This document shows positions 11,997-23,257 of a stretch of DNA of 64,000 bases, in pieces. The notes below the pieces were generated by a model. It did not search any database. It had not been told where the DNA came from and was given only the letters and a program-made list of their open reading frames with translations. Source of the DNA: Dipylidium caninum (taxonomy: Eukaryota > Platyhelminthes > Cestoda > Cyclophyllidea > Dipylidiidae); contig QEYB01001387.1 in NCBI GenBank assembly GCA_017562135.1, positions 1 through 64,000 of the forward strand, read 5' to 3'. The position numbers and the translations under genes were made by a program. Positions within the stretch are counted from its first letter, which is position 1, and each line of letters starts with the position of its first letter.

Positions 11997-14123
11997 ATGC
12001 TACCTCTCTTGCGCTTTCTCTCTATGCTCTCTACCACCACTCGTGTCGAAGGAGGTCAAGGCAAGCGCGAACTATCATACTCAGACACAAACTATGAAAA
12101 GTGAGTTCAATTATTTCATGTTTTGAAGTGAACCTCAGGCAACTGTTCCCAAAGTACACAATTTGGCGAAAGAAATGAGTACCATTGTAAAACTACCTTG
12201 TGGCTCGCACTTATAATAAAACACTCGATCGCGTGGCCTGAAAAGCAGATCACCTGGGAATCGTTTCCTGTGGACGCATTTTGAGAACTTCCAATTGCAC
12301 AATCGACGCATTGTCAAACAATGACTTTAATTGTTCTGCAGTAGGAACATATGCATTTCAAGCACACACATCTTACACAAGGACGATTTCCCGGTAGTGT
12401 TACTGAATTCGTCCCCATACTTGATTCTATTCCTAGCAGCCAAATTATGAATGCTTGTTATTTATGATTTTTAAAGACATGCAAATCAATCTAAATTTTT
12501 TTATATCAGGAGAAAAATTGAAATAGCCAAAGCTTATTCCAATCTCGATTCTGTCTGTGGACCTGCGTCTGATGCGGCGCAACGATGGGTACATTCAAAT
12601 CAAGAAGGCGTCTTTCCTTTATCCCGATGCCACCGTCAAGCACATTTCGTTGCCCTATACGGTGGAGGGAAATTAACAGGCTTATAAGCACTGTGCTTCA
12701 TGCGATTCTCCTCAGATCATCCTGTCGCATACAGCCAATAGAAGGTTTGAACCAATTGCACTTGCATATGTTGACCGATTAAATTAGCATCACCCCTTAA
12801 GTCTTAGTGCTTCCGGGCCCCCCTTTCACCTCTTCCTGTGTTTACATCTTGGCCAGACACTCCCACTAACTGGGCAATTCTAGGCTGATGGACATGGCTT
12901 CATGTAGGCTCGTTGAGGCAAAATAGGAGCAGTAAGCGAAAAAGACACTTTCCACTGAGGAAGGTAGTAGGACTGCGAATACGCTTGGTTGCACCCAGCA
13001 GCCCTTCTCTCTAAGTCCAGCTATCAGAGGTAAACAAATCCATTAGTTGGACTTGGTCACGCACTCGAAGCCAGTACTGAGGTGTTTGATGCTTCAGAAT
13101 GTCGCTAAGCCGGTAGCATTCTTGCCTAAAGTGGTGGCCTCTGCCCATCTCCGAACCTGAAGAGAGCAATACAACATGTTAATGATCAATTCCAGGAGTT
13201 CCTTTCGTTTCGCCATACAGCCCCAGCATCAAAAATGTATGAGCTTAGAAGAATATTTTTTCACTTTGCACTGGTTGCGGAAGCGTAGAATGCATGATGA
13301 AACATGAGCAGTCGTTGAAACGGTGAGCGTTTTGGAAACGGTTGCCAATTGTTAGGGCCTGTCTACCACTCGGGGTTGACGAATGTAGTCAAATGTCCTC
13401 TTTTGAAGGTGCTCACTTCAGCAACACATGGCCAAGAAAATTATGGACATGACTGCACACGGCCTAGGGTAATTGACTCAAGTCCTTAATCAAAGTTTTT
13501 TTTTGTTGGAATTGCCATTTGAGGTGATTCTACTACCCCAAAATAGGTTTCGTAGATCAGTGCCTACCAGAGCCTATCACGTGGCCCCTTTCCTTCCCAG
13601 TCCATTCCATTTTATCGCATCGGGAATATTCAGACATGGATGAGTTGGACGCTCTCTGTTCCTCCGCACATTAGCGACCTTAACAATATGCCACGTTAAG
13701 AAAGATAATTTTAACCTACTAACCAACTTTTTGTTTCAGTGGATCAAGACGGATTCTATAAGGCAATGCAAAAACTGGTCAGTTGATAACTTGTACATAT
13801 GTAGACAATCTCCTTCCCTTATCTCCCTTATCAACAAGAATGCCTCCTGTCACGACGTAGATACACGCAAATGCAGATTTGTTACGATAAAGTTCAGGTG
13901 ATGTGAGCTATGTAAGTCGACGGCCCACAAATACGAGTCAAAATTTTCATCCACAAATAGAAAGAAAGTGCATTTTACTGGAGAAATACAAGTAGTCTGA
14001 GCCAACAAATGCACCGATGTGTGTATCTAAGGCGGAGTAATTTGCCACCGCTCGTTATTCAATGTCCTCCTTTCTCTCTAATGCTTTTGTAACACTTTCC
14101 TTTAGCGAAAAGCAAAGCCGGTG
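11997..14123 (+). pseudogene. S2' pseudogene of the S family
   Basis: The whole five-exon S2 template is visible: exon 1 about 11997-12100 (start MLPLLRFLSMLSTT, a signal peptide like that of S2B), exon 2 about 12139-12393, exon 3 about 12510-12744, exon 4 at 13740-13777 between TTTCAG and GTCAGT, and terminal exon from 14106 after TTTAG. AATAAA lies at 14181. Frameshifts disrupt exon 1 (after the signal peptide) and exon 2 (extra bases in TGTTCCC and AAAACTACC), exon 2 has an in-frame-context TGA, and the exon 5 start has an extra A. The TATA position reads AAGGTTAAATTG instead of AAGGTATAAATTG. Splice sites are better kept than reading frames, so it is a fairly young pseudogene, or in part affected by consensus errors. 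Confidence 0.7.
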
Positions 14124-14164
14124 ATGAGGCATCCGTGTACGTCGTAGTGTGCATCAGTCGCCTC

Positions 14165-14360
14165 TACAATTACTTGTACCAATAAAAAGTGGTTGATACT
14201 AGTCCACACTCTTTCAATGGGAGGATAGTGGTAGGAAACTGAGGGTCGACTGTCGTTAAGAAAAAAGCATTCTTATTCCAAGACGGGTCAAGAGCAATGT
14301 CGCCAGAAGAAGAGGAACTTATACATCCGGCTACACATCCTGCAGCATGAGTCTCCACGT
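14165..14360. repeat. 3' flank shared by S2 genes
   Basis: Contains AATAAA at 14181-14186 after the S2' terminal exon and the aactgagggt(c/a)gactgtcgtt patch that also follows S2A (33920) and S2B (60775). Confidence 0.55.
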
Positions 14361-14364
14361 ATTC

Positions 14365-14690
14365 TCAAGGTCTGAGATTAGGAACTACACGTTCCAACCT
14401 TTCTGCGCGCTGCCTTCGCTCACGTCCAGGTAGCCGAGTGAGTTTCGGAAGTGTGCAGATGTCACTCCATCCAGTTAGTCGGCACAGTGCTACTTTGGTC
14501 CTCGCAACACTATGCTGCACCGCAATTTCGGGACACTGTCTTCGCCGCACGCACTTCGAGTCCGCGAACAACCCCACCCAATGGGTCTGTCGACAGCGGG
14601 CCCCCAGACTTCATCGTAATGATCAATGAAGAGCAAACTTGGGGTAGTTGTAGCCGTAATGCTTTCCTCACAACGCACAATTCCCTCCTC
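14365..14690 (-). pseudogene. K block copy, minus strand
   Basis: The minus-strand frame reads PEIAVQHSVARTKVALC, then GRERRQRAERLER. This aligns without gaps to SEIALQYSVAGTEVALC and the GEREWREL stretch of the K block at 27173-27508. An extra C before PEIAV breaks the join to the upstream part. It is adjacent to an S4 exon 3-like block on the same strand (14757-14942). Function unknown; it may be an exon or a conserved part of the S4 unit. Confidence 0.45.
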
Positions 14691-14756
14691 ATTAAGGTCA
14701 ATTTAATGCAATGCAAACCAAATGGTGATCAGAGGAATAGGTGAAAGCAAGGCCCC

Positions 14757-14942
14757 TCAGCTGCAGACACTTCTGATCAACGCATGTATACTTATTTTCC
14801 CATAAGTTACCACCAGTGTGCACCTTCTCTTTCCCGTATGTAACGCGATGGCTGTAGGAGAATCGTTCGAAGGGGTACAGTAAATAATCTTTTCTAGTTC
14901 TTTTTCACCGAGATGTAAATTACACCAGGTGGGACATCGCAA
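14757..14942 (-). pseudogene. S4-type exon 3 fragment, minus strand
   Basis: The minus-strand frame NDSPTAIALHTGKRR, followed by TLVVTYGKISIHALIR, aligns to DDSPNAIVLHVGNEG and QLVPTYGRLSEYALPIR at 63420-63560. This shows that the S4 unit at 14.9-14.4 kb runs on the minus strand, opposite to the S4 unit at 17.3-18.7 kb. The first part of the exon is not convincing and no full gene can be built. Confidence 0.5.
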
Positions 14943-15194
14943 CAGTCAAAAGAAATCCCTCCGAATTGGAGGAGTCGCATATTTCCACTCAATCATATGA
15001 AGGTTAACGGACAACTTGCCCACTGAACAAGATCCCTCCATTCTTACACCTTTGCTGACATTAACGTTGACTAAGAAGACAGAATTTTCCAACTCCAGTA
15101 GATGACATATGGCGTATAATCACATTTAATCGAATAGGAAAAGGGTAACGAGAAGGTCAACGAAGATACTGAGCACACTTCCACACCTGCACTG

Positions 15195-15480
15195 AGATAT
15201 TGGACTACTCGAAATGCAAACTCACTTTCAACTATAAAGCAATTAAATATGGTACTTTGCGTTCCAACGGGTGTCGAATCGAATTTGGAGATACCGCCCT
15301 TGCGACTGATTCTCAGGTGTTCTCCGTTTGAGGCAACTTAAAGACTTATTTCTTGTAGGCTCCAATAGTGTAAGTTGTAGGGGTGCAGGTATCTGCCATG
15401 CGGACAGAAGCAGCAACAAAGGTAGCTTGGCCTCCACGGAACGGGTGACCTGGCAAATGGGCACCCTTAAGATTTCTTTC
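15195..15480 (+). pseudogene. V block, frameshifted copy
   Basis: Matches the V block at 61854-62090 (IEFGDA, LFL...SSN...GAG): here the frames are split, with IEFGDTALATD in one and LKDLFLVGSNSVS in another. The potential donor reads CTT/GTAGGC instead of CTT/GTAAGC. Unknown product. Confidence 0.35.
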
Positions 15481-15559
15481 TCAACACCTGCTTATCTCCT
15501 TTCTTCCACACGTCTACTTGGTCTTTGCAATCCCTTCAAAATCTAATTAACCCTCTTAC

Positions 15560-16940
15560 TTAGCTCACTGCATCTACTACAATCTACCCATCTTGCCATT
15601 GGATCCACTACAACCCCATTTCGACATCCACACCTTCTACACTTCATTTTCTGCACTGGCGGAATAACCTAGTGAGGAACTTCACCCATATGGACGGACA
15701 CGATACAGCTTTCCCCATTACTGCACTGAACGAGGACGTTGAGCGAAGTAGCGCATACTTTTGATAGCGCCTAATCACTCGACCCAAGGCATGGGATTAA
15801 AATTGCTGATGCTCCCAGTTTACAATGAGATGAGGTCTGCATTTGACTACTCATCTCTGGTGTGACCACGCATCCACACGGCCCAACGTCACGTCTTTGA
15901 CGGCAGCTGTTGTATTTCACAATATCTAAGAAGATATGCCAGAGGTTTCTACTTTTGAGGGCAGTCTGAGGAAAAGCATCTTCCCTCTCCAAGACTATTC
16001 TGTGTGCTCATTGTTTTCCCCATGCCTCATGCTTATCAACAATCTGCCTGTGCTATCAGGCAGTGAATGGGGAGTCGCACAAATTAATTGACACAAATGA
16101 GAATGTAGGAAATCGCGAGATCTGCATCGACAAAGGTTTTGAGACGGATCCACTGACGAGACATATTTGGTACTGCCCATCATGTTTTACGAGTTTTTAA
16201 CCACAGTCGGCAAGGCAGTAGGTGGAAATAATGCCTTTTCGAGGCAGACATCTTTAGCTGGTGGGTGCGAAAGCGAGATAGACAAAGCCCATGTGTTGTA
16301 CGCATAGGAATGGCATTCGTGACATCGCACCCTATGGAGTAATGAATGATTTGGCAAACGACATGTTTGCCGCAAACTGAGGGTATGCTACGAGGTGGCA
16401 AACAAAATTTTCGAGTAGACTTCAGTCGAGAAATTGAGGGTTAGCCTCAAGACGAGGGGGCATTGTGGCTGAAGTGCTGCTGAAAAAGCAGGGGAAGTTG
16501 AAGTCGATGAAGTGGCCGAGTTGTCTAGGTCATCCAAGGTCATGTACTGCACAAATGTTGTGCTCACGCGGCTGGATGGAATAAGCTATTTGGAGTACTC
16601 TTCACAATTCACGGACGCATTTGATTCCACGCTTGTTTAGCATCACTGGCACTTTGTCATTCATTCGCACCAGCTCTTCACGTTCCAACTACGAGCTACC
16701 ACCAAATTTCATCTCAACGTCCATTAAATTCCACATTCTCCTTGATACAACCTTCTGCGCTTGCTCCCCAACGGTTTTCCCCACTTCCAGCATGGTGGAC
16801 AAATGCATTGGATTAAAGTTGAGAATTGTGTCTAAAAGGTAATTTGACTACAGTCGAACCGGCATTGATCAAGCCTCGTAATTGTAATTCACATTCCCCG
16901 AAGAATGCATAAGGTGGCAGCCTAACTACTGCACTCATTT
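15560..16940. repeat. Linker shared with 37.0-38.2 kb
   Basis: Patches such as gcctaatcactcgaccca (15771 and 37051) and the tgtggctgaagtgctgctg text near 16464 and 38219 occur in the same order. No coding exon could be supported. The two copies are strongly diverged. Confidence 0.45.
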
Positions 16941-16945
16941 CCTTC

Positions 16946-17248
16946 GTGCTACGTGACGCGCACGCGACAGCATTCGTCTTCGACCTTCTCCGTCAGAGGA
17001 GCCTGTTCTCTATAAAACCTGCAATTTTTCATGCCAACTCAATGCACACTCAAGCCATACCCGTCTGCTTCATCGAAGGTAATTTCCGACTGCACACCAT
17101 CTCAAGTATTAACAATGGATCCGCCTTACTTTCACTTCATCCACAGCAGTTTATCATTTCCCGCTCTGCACCGGGTGTGTGCGTCATTTTTACTGGAGTG
17201 GGAAGTGAAGCAGATTTTAATGGCCAATCGCAGGTGGAAAGTGTTTGA
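16946..17248 (+). pseudogene. U block copy
   Basis: An open frame of 100 codons containing HANSMHTQAIPV and FRLHTISSINNGSALLSL. The same frame recurs at 62253-62564, partly at 38640-38935, and its 3' end in very different form at 22913-23131 and 49766-49984. Near the end this copy shifts frame relative to 62.5 kb (ILMANRRWKV there is read in another frame here). The frame shared between diverged copies suggests a formerly or currently coding exon; function unknown. Confidence 0.4.
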
Positions 17249-17299
17249 GCTTTGGTGAAAAAAAAATGCTATGATCAGAGAGACTAGTCGAGAAATGAG

Positions 17300-18215
17300 G
17301 TCTTAAGGACTTCACATAAGTCTGTTAAAATTAACATAGTGTTTAACAGAGGCTATTAAGGAATCCACATGCAGTACTGGAATAGAAGAAGCGTGTTACA
17401 CCCTAAAATCCTTTCACAATGCACTCTCAGACTAAGCAGGCAGAAAGCATTCAGGTGAACAATGGATATTCGTCACAACTCCAGTGTTTAAGATGTGCCG
17501 GAATGGATTGATGAGATGATAACGCTATTTGGTACCCTATGGAAAAGTGTCTCCATATCAGTGGTGAGGAAGTTTGCTCTCTTCCTCAGGTATTCGGAGT
17601 GAGATCAGTTTTATGACAACAGTCAATTCAACCAGTTCATCGTACGACAGTCAAAAGCCACTAGTACCAATCCTACCTGGCACGAAGAACTTGAGCGAAT
17701 GGGACGTTAATCACAGAGGAAAAAAATCAACAGTCCAAAGTACTTCCTCACAAGATAGTTATCTCGCTTTGCAACGCCGACCTGTCAGCCATGGACGACA
17801 TCGTTCGTAGGACACGAAGACGGCAATCGAGAAGTGGAAGGTTGCATTAAGATGTAGGCTTAGTCTCTTCCTTTGCCTTCTCTCTTACCCTTCCCTTAAT
17901 TGATTAAATATGATTGCAGTCTATTCGTGTTCTCCACGAGTTGGTATAACCTGTCTTGTTAGTCTTTGAAAAAAGTTACTAAAGGTGTAAGAACAGAGCG
18001 AGACAATTCTGTCTTCAATTTGTCCGTTAGCCCATCATATGGTTGAGTGGAACGATGCAAACCTTCAAGTCAAAGATGTTTCTTTTGACCCCTACTACAT
18101 CCTGCCAGGCGAATTGCACAGGTCTGTGGAGAAGAAACTAATAGTGATCATGCGGGATGCACTTTGGACGATTCTCCTAACGCCATCATGTTGCATGTAG
18201 AAAATGAAAGGTAAC
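17300..18215 (+). pseudogene. S4-type unit (exons 2 and 3), plus strand
   Basis: An exon-2-like segment follows a CTTCCTCAG acceptor at about 17590 and contains TTVNSTSSS and LSEWDVNHRGK, as in the 62.9-kb copy. An exon-3-like segment, about 17992-18210, ends at GAAAG/GTAACG. Compared with 63292-63487 it has lost the frame around FNLSVSPHM and the DDSPNAI motif through indels. The extra A in the GGAAAAAAATC run also shifts exon 2. No signal exon was found upstream. Confidence 0.45.
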
Positions 18216-18409
18216 GGTTTGGTGTTAACGTGTGAAAGATTAAGTGAAATATGCTTCTTCCCATAAGAGCCAACTACTGCTTGGACTTTCCTTTCACTTC
18301 TTTCTTTATTACCATTAATGAATATGTGTTGCACATAAGAGCATACTGTTGCCTTGACTTTGCTCTTCGCTACTTTCTCGCATTAACATTCGACTTAGGT
18401 TTACATTAG

Positions 18410-18660
18410 ATGGACCTTATTAAGGATGGAACTGTGTGCAGTGCGAAAAGCATTATTCCTGCAAATACTCCAAGTTGCACCTCTTCGATTATTCCATTGA
18501 AGTCCGAGGGCCAGCGGTCAACACACCCATTGGGTGGTGCTGCTCACGTACTCGAAGTTCATATGGGGCAGATATTGTCCGAAATCGCGGTGCAGTATAA
18601 TGTTGCGAGGGCCGTAGTGGCGCAGCGTTGACTTGCCTGAAGAGGTGACATCTGACCACA
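18410..18660 (+). pseudogene. K block copy, plus strand
   Basis: An ORF from ATG 18410 encodes 73 codons with THPLGGAAHVLEVHMGQI and LSEIAVQYNVARAVVAQR, matching GGVVHVLEVRM and LSEIALQYSVAG of the 27-kb copy. A stop interrupts the frame where the other copies continue with LCQLA. It lies about 200 bp after S4 exon 3, the same spacing as at 63.5-63.7 kb. Confidence 0.45.
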
Positions 18661-18959
18661 CTGGACCTTACCATGTGACAACACAAAGTTTAGGAATACT
18701 ACCTTATCTCCCACTTCGCTCTATTCACCGTTAATAGAAGTCAGGGACAGTTTTGGACAGAATGTAGTGTAGTTGTCTCCCCCTTCATTGACCTCGATCA
18801 TTTTTGCTGCCCCATCCAAGAAGTAGAATTTGTACTGCTTTCTATGTCTGACCTGTTGTGTCGAGTCGCCAGCAGTATTTCTGCTCCTCTGCTGCAGTCA
18901 CCAACGCAGACACACCTCTTCGCAACTGTCTAACCGCCTCCTTCGCACCGACCATCCGG

Positions 18960-19200
18960 TGAGTTGGTAACTGTGGATGTTCATCATTGTCATTCTCCTC
19001 TCCTTATGCACACCCACGGCACTGGGTGGCGGTTGACAAAATTGTTGACAACCCCAGAGTTATCGCCTACACTCACAGACCTGGGCCATGCATAATTATC
19101 TGGTCCCAACGGTAGGAGAAGTACCAAAGGGTCTAAATGAAGCGACACTTCAGATAAATGCGGGAACATCGTAAAGTTCATTGGTCTGAGAGTTGGTAGT
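18960..19200 (+). pseudogene. T block, hydrophobic leader-like segment
   Basis: ATG 18978 starts MFIIVILLSLCTPTALGGG followed by a stop, a signal-peptide-like string. The near copy at 42600-42810 stays open for 96 codons (CACFIIVILLFSLHIHG), but without an ATG at the leader. The two copies are strongly similar but with frame differences, so at most one can be functional. Confidence 0.3.
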
Positions 19201-19570
19201 CTCTGGAGGAAGCAGGCAAAGGATGGCGTAAAAGGAGTTTGGGTAGAGGGATTGACTGGATCTGAAAATTTATTCTAACTTGATATCTAACTCTACTCAC
19301 AGCGTGAGTAACTTTTGCATCGTCTTTACTCTCGCAAAGCAACATCAGTCTACTTCTAACCGGCAATAGTCACGACAAGTGTTTCGACAGTTAATTCTCT
19401 CATTCTCTCATTGACATGGTATCAGTTAAGTGTAGTGTTGAAATCCCAGATAGACCGTGTTCTTCACTCTTTTTTTTTGCTCTTAATACTAGCTTAGTAA
19501 TCCACAGCACCCGCATTTCCAACTGTCTCTACATGAGCCAGAGAGAGTTGGTGACGCGGATCGGTCTCAA

Positions 19571-20116
19571 AATGACTGCCTTCATTTTACTTGAGCACAT
19601 CGTCACTGCCTCATGCATACCCGTTGTAGATGCCAGTGACGTGGAGAAGCACGTAATTATCATTGCGGCTACTATCTGGAGGGTAGTTTCCAACGAATGA
19701 ATAACAAAGAGTTTATGGGGAATCATTAGAACCCCCAGACGCAGCACATTCTGCAGCTTCATTTGGTGCACGGACTCTTCCAATGCAGCATTAGCCGTTG
19801 GCTGTTGCAAGGGAGGACGCAGGCGTAATGGTCTTTACATATTTTTCTCTCGCATATAGGCGATGTTGGATTCCTGCCCAAAAGTTTAATTTTGACATGG
19901 AGGATGAGGTACTCACTTTTTCACATGCACTTCACAGTGGCGGGAGATGTGGGCGCAGATGTTACTCCTAACTTGTTTGGTAAACTACGTTTTACTTGTG
20001 TCATTCGAGCGACGCTCATTACTGGCACACAGTTGCGAGTTTCGCCTATGCCTGTGGAGGGGCAAGCCTTCTTCGCTAAAATTCCTCTGACCTTCGACGT
20101 CCACCTATTTACATGA
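19571..20116 (+). CDS. P: possible small secreted protein, two exon-like segments
   Basis: ATG 19571 begins MTAFILLEHIVTASC, a plausible short signal peptide, followed by DASDVEKHVIIIAATIW and a possible donor AGG/GTAGTT near 19683. A second open segment, about 19937-20116, contains FTCVIRATLITGTQL and PMPVEGQAFFAKIPL and ends at TGA 20114-20116. Segments A, B and C carry a contiguous relative (DAGDVEKQAMNI ... CVLSSANTRTLLSADRMPIV), but all three share a one-base insertion between leader and body. The intron assignment is uncertain and no known family is recognised. Confidence 0.25.
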
Positions 20117-20129
20117 TTACCATGTCAAC

Positions 20130-20690
20130 CTACTCACTTCCAACTCCCAGTAGAGGTCGGCAATCTGGACGAGTGCTTCCCTTACCTGGACACGTTCTCC
20201 ATTCAATGTGACAGAGCTTGCGGCTGTTGCTGAAAGCTGAGGTGGTGGGTGCGTAGCGCCAGTGAAAGCGATTCAAAAAGTTAGGGCTACCACTGAGGAG
20301 TTGATTGTCAACACTCTGTGGGCTTGCGGTGAGATTCATTGGTTTGGAACGAAGGCGAGGAGGACAATACGTAACAATTGGATTCCTGTTGTTTTGGAAT
20401 GATATTATGTCAGTGTTGATCAGCCAAAGCCACTGTGCATGATTTGGCTGATCGTAACTTTTACCAACGTTGGCGCGAGTCTTAAGGCATCCCATTTGAT
20501 TTCCGAATTATCAGATGGAAGCCCAGGACGATGCATGCAGTCTGAATGAGGAAATGGTGTCTCACCTCGTAACGTTAAGTTCTAAATGATTGTGTGCGAA
20601 CGGACGTCTAATCGACCTTGCAGGTGTTATGCTTTCGTCACTGGTGATGGCTGAGAAGAACAAGCGTTTATTCCACCAATTCTTTGCCAA
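20130..20690. other. Unassigned sequence
   Basis: An open minus-strand frame of 121 codons (20130-20495) has no signal peptide, splice context or paralog in the window. I see no recognised repeat block either. Confidence 0.3.
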
Positions 20691-21334
20691 CAAATAGCAA
20701 TAAACGAAGAGGAAGAGTAATTACATGGTGAAATAGTAAGAAGTAGGGTTAGTTGAAGAGTCGTTGGCAGGGTTTGCCAAATATTTTGAACTGTTTTACC
20801 GCTTTGGATAAGCAAATGCAAACACTTGACCTGCCCGAAACCTCCGCTTGAGACAAGCATCACTGAGTGAGGTATGAATGGACGAACAGAATTGTTCACT
20901 AGTTGCGGCAATTGACTACACGTCTGTAGGATGTCATCCTTAGTTTTCACATCGACCGTGTGAGATTATGGTGATATCATCTGGCCTTCATGAGGCTATC
21001 GCATTCTTCCATCCATCATTTCACCCTCGTCCCTCGTCACCACACACAATCGACTAGAACATGGCTAACTATTGAGAAAGACAATTTTAATCCCCGAGTA
21101 CTATGCCGGAGACAAAATAGTTACACATTTGTGTTCAGTCAGAAGTGGTGAAGTGATTGAAGCATGATTGGTTGTCTGGTTGTTGGGTGCACAAAATAAA
21201 AAATGCCCTCAAAAAATTACACTAAAACCAACAATGTCTCCCGTGCCATGAGATACGCCAAAGTTGTACAGAATTGACGCAATAATGTTGTGTATATTTG
21301 TTGCTCTGACCGCGAGAAGGTGAATCCAGTCGAC

Positions 21335-21470
21335 TAACCTAGAAAATTGCCTACTCTCCCCTCGCCTCCCCTCACCTCGCCTCGCTCGCCTCATTTCGCT
21401 TTGCCTCTCATCCTCTCCTCTTCTCTTCTCTCTCTCACCTCTTCCGTTCCCATTTCCATCAATCCGAGCC
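21335..21470. repeat. Pyrimidine-rich low-complexity tract
   Basis: Mix of CCTCG, CCTC and CTCT runs. In segment B the corresponding place (48155-48330) has expanded to 19 consecutive CCTCG units. Confidence 0.8.
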
Positions 21471-21559
21471 ATCAAAATAAGTTTACCAGGATGTTTCTTC
21501 TCTAATTTATATATGCCACTTCGGCTTGGTGTGTTTAGAGAAGTTAATATGTGTTTATC

Positions 21560-22000
21560 CTCACAGTTTGCTGCAGAACTAAATCATTTCCGCTTGTTAT
21601 TCCACACATTCTAGTGGTTTACTTTGAACTAATCGGGAAACTGGTAAGCTAGTTATTTTCACATATCTGTTTGAACGCCCTTCATTCTCATGAAAGAAGA
21701 CACAGATTAGTGCTGACTTCGATGCTATTAATCTTCTTGTAATTGCACTCACGACTTGACTGCCCCTTTATTTTGTCAAATTACCTTGCCAAGTCTGCAG
21801 GCCACGAGTAACATTCATCGGCTGGTTTGTCCCACTTCCTTTCTTATGCTGAAATCTACATTCATGGCATCGAGCAAAGCCATTCGAAGCTAACAGAACA
21901 TGAAGTGCAGTGGCACTCAACTGTCGCGAGGTACATTTAATGCCACCGTCCATTTGCCTCCAGCGACTCCAAAGTCAGTAAGGAGCGAGCGATAATCATT
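21560..22000 (+). pseudogene. Isolated S exon 4 and exon 5 relics
   Basis: An exon-4-like piece ends GGGAAACTG/GTAAGC at about 21651, a good donor. An exon-5-like piece at 21964-21981 reads CGA CTC CAA AGT CAG TAA after CCTCCAG, the same five-codon ending (R/L, R/L, Q, x, Q/E, stop) as the S genes. No matching exons 1-3 were recognised just upstream. Segment B has the same relics (exon 5 at 48851-48868). Confidence 0.5.
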
Positions 22001-22912
22001 GGAGCTGTAGATTTGCAGCCTTACTTAAATGGCAATGCGGTACATTCACTCATCATTGCCTCTTTCGCATCACCGACATTACTGCCCATGTGAAACCCTG
22101 AAACCATCATTTTCCCATGTCTATAGGCGCCGGTATGCCGAGGGTCTGCGTATTTTTGACTCTTTATCATAATGAAACAGCTTTGCTACGAAACTGCTCC
22201 AACTTTGCATTTTATCCATCTGAACGCAGTTAGAGCAGCGCATGTACACTGTGCTATGTAGCACGGTCGAACGCTGACACGCAATACCTCACGCTATTTT
22301 ATCTGTGCACACGAAGTGTCGTTGTCTCAGATCTCGTCGCAGATTAAAGCATTACGAATCAACACGGCCTCATTGTTCCACAGCGCCAACAGCCCCTGCG
22401 ATGGAGGTATTCTCGCTTGACAGACAGAAAGCATGGAAAGTGCTTTGACAATGTATTCTATCCGTAGCAGCAAAAGTGAATAGTTCATTTTGCCTTCTCT
22501 TCCAGGGAAGGGTATCTCAGCTTGCTCGTTGCAGCTTCACTCTTGATGGGTGAATTGGAGAATAATGCAGAACCTATCGCCCATCATAGTCTTACGCAAA
22601 AAGCCTTTTCTTATTTTCTTCACCCACATGCATTGAGCGACGATACATTCCCATCGGTTTGATGCGGTTTACACGATGGAGACCTTCGATCCTGCTATAA
22701 ATAATCAGAGTTGGAACGAGGTAAGTGTGATTACGAAAGTTACTAATTTGCACAATTTCGTGAGTCGGTACCCAGTAAAGGCTGTTTCTGCTTTCACACA
22801 CTTTGGTGGTGTCTGCTTCTCCACGAGACTAACGCTAACTTGACGACATGCACATTCCATTTCCATAGTATTTAATCAGCGCATAATACGAAAACAGAAC
22901 GGAACATGCACA

Positions 22913-23131
22913 TTGTTGCGTCGAAGAGGCAGCTTCTTTAGGGACGGAGAATCCCTAGACATACAAGTCACGTCACTTGTCTACCAAATGTGCTCTCTTT
23001 TGGCGCCCAAGTACTGTGTATCAGGAAGCAGAGCACCGACGGCTACCAATAAGTTTGCCACTCGTGAAAAATTAGCTGACCTCTTGGCAACACAACACAG
23101 TGGCAATCGTAAAGTGTTTGAGTTTTTATGA
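22913..23131 (+). pseudogene. U block in segment A
   Basis: A 72-codon open frame ends GNRKVFEFL-stop, about 80 bp before the S1A TATA box. The ending parallels ANRRWKVSELW-stop of the U copy at 62.5 kb. No ATG begins it, so if coding it would be a terminal exon of an upstream gene. The frame is kept without change in segment B. Confidence 0.4.
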
Positions 23132-23209
23132 GAGCGAATAAGTGCCAAGAAGCCAGGGACAATGATCTAGATAGTGGAATGCAACCCGACATCACAACAT
23201 GCTCCAAGG

Positions 23210-23215
23210 TATAAA
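23210..23215 (+). promoter_or_regulatory. TATA box of S1A
   Basis: TATAAA in the context CCAAGGTATAAATTG, 48 nt upstream of the signal-peptide ATG. The same spacing and context occur at S1B, S2A and S2B. Confidence 0.75.
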
Positions 23216-23257
23216 TTGAATGCCTGCATCGAGGTGGTACGCTTTTCCACGAAAGTT

